This document shows, one piece after another, positions 59,769-64,000 of a DNA stretch of 64,000 nt; the stretch's first letter is position 1, and each line of letters begins with the position of its first letter. The DNA comes from Nitrospira sp. LK70. GTDB lineage: Bacteria > Nitrospirota > Nitrospiria > Nitrospirales > Nitrospiraceae. The DNA is taken from positions 1 through 64,000 of the forward strand of contig PHGD01000007.1 in assembly GCA_011090425.1 (NCBI GenBank), given 5' to 3'. A program made the translations under genes and the position numbers. The notes beneath the pieces are model-generated. The model was not told the DNA's origin and did no database searches. It worked only from the letters and a program-made list of their open reading frames with translations.

Positions 59769-60468
59769 GGAGCCGGGCCAAGCACCGTGTCCGGTTACTA
59801 AGCCGGCGACCATGCCATAGCGGAAAGTGATCCTTTATGGCGAAACGTGAACGAAGATCCGTCAGCCACCGGTCTCGAAACAGTTTGATCATTGCTGGCG
59901 CTGGTCCGACGTCGCTCGCGAAGGGCGGTCGCTTCTCACTCATGCAAGGATTGCATCGGCGGTGTTTTGTGCTGTACCGATGGAGTTCTCAATCATCCCT
60001 TCTCGAAGCACTCCTTCCCATGGCTCTCCGTTTTTCTGACCGCGAGATTGTCTTCCGTCGCCGCTTAAGGTTTTCCATCCCAAAGCCGATAGAGCGTCAG
60101 TGAAGCCATAGGATGCCAGTCACGCGAACGGCTTAAACCATTTGGGCTGGGCAGGGAAGAGGCCTGTCGGTTGAAGGTGCAGCCAAGAGACACTCGAGAC
60201 AAAGCGTCCAGTGGATGCGCTTTTCTCACTGGTGAACCGCACCGCAGTTGCGAGCTCGTTGGACGAAAAGAGCGCGACGTAAACAAGTATTTCAATTTGC
60301 GGAGCAAGTTCAAATTGATTGCCACATTTCGACCGATAAGAATGCTCTTGGTGTGTCTTGTTGCGACGGCCATGTTTGGTGGGGCTCAGTTGAGCGTACG
60401 CAATGAATGGGGTCTAGCAGACGCGAAGTTCCAAGAAGGTCTGGCTAGCGGCACTTGAGGGAGGTCCT
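59769..60468. other. 700-base region between cheW and the receptor gene
   Basis: No gene is supported. Two short + frames exist: 59837-60103 (basic, no motif, no good ribosome site) and 60171-60458, whose end contains a hydrophobic stretch (MLLVCLVATAMFGGAQLSV) and an upstream part (KYFNLRSKFKLIATF) reminiscent of a receptor N-terminus; it may be a truncated receptor gene. An ACCGATAA at 60332-60339 resembles a FliA -10, but the TCAAA upstream is 14 bp away, too far. Confidence 0.45.
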
Positions 60469-63243
60469 ATGATCGAGAGGTTCGGCAATTTCAAGATCAG
60501 ATCGAAACTGCTGTGCGGGTTCGGGGTCATAGGACTACTGCTCGTCATCATCGGCGGCTTGTCCATCGTAGGCATGAATCGGCTGAATGGGAACACGGAG
60601 TTTATCTATAAGACGAACTTGATCGGGGTCACGGTCATGGGTGATCTGCGTGCGCAGATGCTGCGCAGGAGCAACTTCGTCGTCTGGCACATGCTGGCGA
60701 ACGACTCGGCCACGATGGCTGCGCGGGAAAAGAGCATCGCGGAACTCGACAAGGAAATAGAGGATCTCTTGGCGAAGTATGTCCCGCTCATCGTCACCGA
60801 ACCTGAAAAACAGGTATTTGAAAAATTAACAGCCGGAATCCCCGAGTATATGGAAGTCCGCAAGAAGGTGTTGCAACTCAGCAAGAACTTCAGCAAGGAC
60901 GCGGCAGCAGAGGTTCAGAAGACCGAGCTGGCAGGGAAAATCGGCGTGCTCTATGACGCAGTCGACTGGTTGGTCGAAGAAAACAAGAGACAAGCGGAGG
61001 AGAGCTATCGATCCGGCCACGATCTCAGTACGAACCTGAATTGGGGCATGGGGATATTGAACATCAGCGCGATCCTCATCGGCGCATTCACCGTATGGTT
61101 CGTCTCCAAGCTGATCAGCAAGAACTTGCTGAACGTGCTTGACGCGGCACATAAACTCCAAGACGGTCAATTGACCCATCGCTCGACGGTCACGGCACAG
61201 GATGAAATCGGAGAGTTGGCGCAGGCGTTCAATCAAATGGCCGAGGCGTTGGCTCAGGCGGCGGGCAAACAACAGGAGATGATGGAGGAGATGCAGGCAC
61301 GCATCGACATCATGGACACCACGAGCATCGTTTCGGAAGCAGACCTCAAGGGCGATATCCTCACGGCCAACGAGAAATATCGTGAAATCTCCAAGTACTC
61401 AGAGAAAGAATTGATCGGTAGTCCGCACAGCATCACGCGCCATCCCGACATGCCGAAAGAGACCTTCAGGACCATGTGGAAAGCAATCGGCCGGGGAGAG
61501 ATCTTTCGGGGTGTCATCAAGAACCGCGCAAAAGATGGTACACCCTATTATGTCGATGCTGTGATCAAGCCGATCACGGGTCCGAACGGCAAACCCCGGA
61601 AATACTTGGGTGTGCGTTACGAAATCACGCAGTACGAGCTCGCGCGTCAGAATATGAAGGGTATCGTCGATGCGATCGATGCATCCTACGCCACCATCGA
61701 GTTCGATCTCAAAGGCAACGTCCTCACGGCCAACAATGTGTTCTTGCAGACGATGGGCTACAGCCTGGACGAAATCAAGGGTAAGCACCACAGTCAGTTC
61801 GTCGATTCGTCGCATAGCGGATCGCCGGAGTATCGCGCGTTCTGGGAGAAGCTCGGGCGCGGCGAACGAGAGGCCGGTCAGTACAAATACATCACGAAGA
61901 GCGGCAAGGAGGTTTGGGTTCAGTCCAGTTACAACCCGGTCATGGACGAGATGGGGCGGCCGTTCAAAGTGCTGCAATTAGCCGATGATATCACGGGACA
62001 GAAGCAGGCGCAGGTCGAGGTGGAAAAACTGATTGTCGCCGCCGCAGCCGGCCAGCTGTCGGAGCGCATCAAGACCGATCGGTTCGAGGGTACAGCCAAG
62101 GTGCTCACCCAGAGTTTCAACCAGCTTCTTGATTCCGTCGCCATGCCTTTGAACGAAGCCCAAGCCGTGCTCACTGCGCTGGCGAGCAACGATCTCACCA
62201 AGATGCTGACGGGCGTTTATCAGGGCGAATTCGAGCAGATGAAGACCAGCGTGAATGACGCGCTGACGAATCTAGCCACGACGATCGCCGCCGTGCGTGA
62301 GTCAGTGGAGGCAGTGGCGACGTGTGCCGAAGAGATCACGAAAGGGAACGAAGACCTGTCGCAACGGACCAGCGAACAGGCCTCGGCACTGGAAGAGACC
62401 AGTGCCTCGATGGAAGAGATGACGAGCACGGTCAAGCAGAACGCGGACAATGCCAAGCAGGCTAATCAACTGGCGGTGGCCGCGCGGGACACGGCGGACA
62501 AGGGTGGGGTGGTTACGAAGCAGGCCGTTGACGCGATGGCGGAGATCAACAAAAGCAGCAAGAAGATTGCCGACATCATCACGGTGATCGACGAGATTGC
62601 GTTCCAAACAAACCTGTTGGCCTTGAACGCGGCCGTGGAAGCGGCACGGGCGGGAGAACATGGACGCGGGTTTGCCGTGGTGGCGGCGGAGGTGCGGAAC
62701 CTGGCGCAGCGCTCGGCGACAGCGGCCAAGGAAATCAAGGGCTTGATCAACGAGTCGATTCAACGGGTGAACGACGGCAGTGAGCTGGTCAATCAGTCGG
62801 GGAAGACATTGGAAGAAATCGTGAGTGCTGTGAAGCGGGTGGGTGACATTATTGCTGAGATCACGGCGGCGTCGCAGGAGCAGGCGAGCGGGATCGATCA
62901 GGTGAACAAGGCGATCATGGCGATGGACGAAACGACACAGCAGAATGCGGCCCTGGTGGAGGAGACCACGAGCACCAGTCAGTCGATGAGGAGTCAAGCG
63001 GCGGAACTCCTGCGCCGAATGGCGTTGTTCAAGATCCAGAAGATGTCTGAGGCAGAGAAAGCGGAGAACGTGGCAATCGCCAGTGTGAGGGAACATGCTG
63101 CCCGCTCAATCGACCGCGCGTATAACTCTTGGGAACGGAAAGCGGCAAAGTCACGATCGCCTCACACGAATATGTCAAAGAATGCCATGGTCGTTACCGG
63201 AGGGAATGCCTTCCAGGGGTCGGAGGAGTTCGAAGAGTTTTAA
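60469..63243 (+). CDS. Methyl-accepting chemotaxis protein with two PAS domains
   Basis: 924 residues. TM1 at ~17-38 ([18 protein letters not shown]), a four-helix periplasmic sensor (~39-185), TM2 (~192-212), HAMP, then two cytoplasmic PAS domains at about 290-390 and 405-510. The first PAS has an Aer-like stretch ([20 protein letters not shown]), so redox sensing with FAD is possible. Further HAMP-like helices lead to the signalling hairpin ([40 protein letters not shown]). The C-terminus EFEEF fits the x-[FWYH]-x-x-[FWYH] tether pentapeptide for CheR/CheB, and cheR follows. Ribosome site GAGGGAGG. Confidence 0.93.
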   Translation: MIERFGNFKIRSKLLCGFGVIGLLLVIIGGLSIVGMNRLNGNTEFIYKTNLIGVTVMGDLRAQMLRRSNFVVWHMLANDSATMAAREKSIAELDKEIEDLLAKYVPLIVTEPEKQVFEKLTAGIPEYMEVRKKVLQLSKNFSKDAAAEVQKTELAGKIGVLYDAVDWLVEENKRQAEESYRSGHDLSTNLNWGMGILNISAILIGAFTVWFVSKLISKNLLNVLDAAHKLQDGQLTHRSTVTAQDEIGELAQAFNQMAEALAQAAGKQQEMMEEMQARIDIMDTTSIVSEADLKGDILTANEKYREISKYSEKELIGSPHSITRHPDMPKETFRTMWKAIGRGEIFRGVIKNRAKDGTPYYVDAVIKPITGPNGKPRKYLGVRYEITQYELARQNMKGIVDAIDASYATIEFDLKGNVLTANNVFLQTMGYSLDEIKGKHHSQFVDSSHSGSPEYRAFWEKLGRGEREAGQYKYITKSGKEVWVQSSYNPVMDEMGRPFKVLQLADDITGQKQAQVEVEKLIVAAAAGQLSERIKTDRFEGTAKVLTQSFNQLLDSVAMPLNEAQAVLTALASNDLTKMLTGVYQGEFEQMKTSVNDALTNLATTIAAVRESVEAVATCAEEITKGNEDLSQRTSEQASALEETSASMEEMTSTVKQNADNAKQANQLAVAARDTADKGGVVTKQAVDAMAEINKSSKKIADIITVIDEIAFQTNLLALNAAVEAARAGEHGRGFAVVAAEVRNLAQRSATAAKEIKGLINESIQRVNDGSELVNQSGKTLEEIVSAVKRVGDIIAEITAASQEQASGIDQVNKAIMAMDETTQQNAALVEETTSTSQSMRSQAAELLRRMALFKIQKMSEAEKAENVAIASVREHAARSIDRAYNSWERKAAKSRSPHTNMSKNAMVVTGGNAFQGSEEFEEF

Positions 63244-63499
63244 CGACGGACCGCTCGGTCAAAACTGTTCTCGACAGAAGATTCCCCTTCATGACATCAC
63301 GTAGTTCTGCCTTGGCCTCAACCAACCATCCGAAGGGTTGTACAAAGCCGAGTGCCACATAGCACTCTCCACCGTGCTCCATCAGCCCGTGTCCATCCGC
63401 TCCGTTTAAGATTGGCTCTCGACAGACCGATAGAACTCTATGCATGGGTGCGTCGCGTCAGCCGACGGCGCGCCTTGTTCGTCCCAGGCTTTGACCGCC
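63244..63499. other. Intergenic region receptor-cheR
   Basis: 256 bases. It holds a candidate FliA box (63406-63433). An 83-residue - strand frame (63194-63445) crosses it but overlaps the receptor end and matches no family I know. Confidence 0.45.
63406..63433 (+). promoter_or_regulatory. Possible sigma-28 promoter of cheR
   Basis: TTAAGATT (63406-63413), 12 bp, ACCGATAG (63426-63433), 66 bp before the cheR ATG. Spacing matches the flgM box; each element has one or two deviations. Confidence 0.4.
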
Positions 63500-64000
63500 A
63501 TGGAATACGCCATCTCGACAGAGGAGTATCAACGCTTTCGGAGGCTCATCCACGACAAGAGTGGAATTGCGCTTGGGGATCGAAAACAATCGTTGGTGAG
63601 GTCCCGCCTGTCCAAGCGACTGCGCGACCTCCGGTTGTCAACCTTTTCAGAGTACTACGATCTCGTCCTGAACGATCCGAAGGAGGAAGAATTCACCCGT
63701 CTGCTGGATCTGATCTCGACCAATAAAACCGACTTCTTTCGCGAGCCGAAACATTTCGATTTCCTCCGTGACAGGATTCTTCCGGAATTGGCGGAAGAAA
63801 AGCGTATCCGCATCTGGTCCTCCGCCTGCTCGACCGGTGAAGAGCCCTATACGATCGCCATGACGCTCTTCGAACATGCGCAGAATCCCACCCAGTGGGA
63901 TTTCAAGATACTCGCTTCGGATCTTTCCACCCGAGTACTGCATAAAGCGGCAGCCGGTACATACAACGAAGACCGCTTTCGTGAGGTGCCGCCGGAGATG
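63500..64000 (+). CDS. cheR: Chemotaxis receptor methyltransferase CheR, 3' end outside window
   Basis: The first 167 residues of CheR from the ATG at 63500, open to the window edge. CheR transfers methyl groups from SAM to receptor glutamates. The N-terminal helical domain (YQRFRRLIHDKSGIALGDRK, RSRLSKRLRDLRLSTFSEYY) is followed by the start of the SAM domain (TNKTDFFREPKHFDFLRDRI, IRIWSSACSTGEEPYTIAM). It follows the receptor gene, which carries a tether-like C-terminus. cheB and cheD may lie beyond the window. Confidence 0.95.
   Translation, partial: MEYAISTEEYQRFRRLIHDKSGIALGDRKQSLVRSRLSKRLRDLRLSTFSEYYDLVLNDPKEEEFTRLLDLISTNKTDFFREPKHFDFLRDRILPELAEEKRIRIWSSACSTGEEPYTIAMTLFEHAQNPTQWDFKILASDLSTRVLHKAAAGTYNEDRFREVPPEM

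Noticed and set aside
59837-60103. 88-codon + frame after cheW
   Set aside because: Basic, compositionally random protein and no good ribosome site; no family recognised.
59769-60300. Possible c-di-GMP (GEMM) riboswitch in the long cheW-mcp gap
   Set aside because: I could not find the conserved GEMM core or its paired helices; no covariation test is possible here.
60310-60339. TCAAATTG ... ACCGATAA as a FliA promoter for the receptor
   Set aside because: The spacer is 14 bp, outside the 11-12 bp seen at the other boxes; the -10 alone is not enough.
63194-63445. 83-codon - strand frame between the receptor gene and cheR
   Set aside because: Overlaps the receptor 3' end, has no ribosome site or recognised motif; looks protein-like in the middle but not enough to call.

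Overview
The window looks like a chromosomal piece of a Nitrospira-like bacterium (phylum Nitrospirota). This is an inference from overall gene content, moderately high GC and a dispersed-type palindromic repeat of a kind I associate with Nitrospira genomes; no rRNA gene or other decisive taxonomic marker is present. About 59 kb is a motility and chemotaxis supercluster, almost all on the + strand. No tRNA, rRNA or CRISPR array was seen.

Layout. (1) 1-4560: the 5' part of a 14-TM-type MFS exporter running off the left edge, a NarX-like histidine kinase translationally coupled to a response regulator that has lost most of its receiver domain, and an IS1380-type insertion sequence with terminal repeats, a 5-bp target duplication and an in-frame amber codon in its transposase. 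(2) 4783-20074: a small exported protein, then fliK-flgD-flgE and fliL-M-N-O-P-Q-R-flhB-flhA-flhF-flhG-fliA (hook control, C-ring, type III export gate, polar placement, sigma-28). (3) 20071-32087: a decayed GGDEF-like gene coupled to fliA, then flgF-G-A-H-x-I-J-M-N-K-L, csrA and fliW (rod, rings, hook-filament junction, anti-sigma and flagellin translation control). (4) 32358-38772: a DUF2130 gene, a - strand HD-GYP plus hybrid-kinase operon, and a divergent YcgR-like PilZ gene. (5) 39041-47429: four sugar-transfer genes and one unknown gene, a likely flagellin glycosylation island. (6) 47618-53067: fliC-flaG-fliD-fliS-fliT-like, a second PilZ protein, a second MinD-like ATPase and a small helix-turn-helix gene. 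(7) 53387-64000: cheY-cheZ-motA-motB-STAS-(cheY remnant)-cheA-cheW-mcp-cheR; cheR runs off the right edge.

Regulation. Sigma-54-type boxes (TGGCA-N10/11-GC type) precede fliL and flgF, with weaker ones before fliK and the glycosylation genes. A consistent sigma-28 (FliA) box, TCAAG-type -35 with 11-12 bp to NCCGATAN, precedes flgM, fliC, the helix-turn-helix gene, the HD-GYP/kinase operon and the first PilZ gene, with weaker copies before cheY and cheR. The fliC leader carries six GGA motifs beside a csrA-fliW pair in the same cluster. Together these suggest a sigma-54, then sigma-28, then CsrA/FliW hierarchy, with c-di-GMP turnover and sensing (HD-GYP, PilZ) placed in the late class.

Notably absent from the window are fliE, fliF, fliG, fliH, fliI, fliJ, flgB and flgC, which must lie elsewhere if the flagellum is functional.
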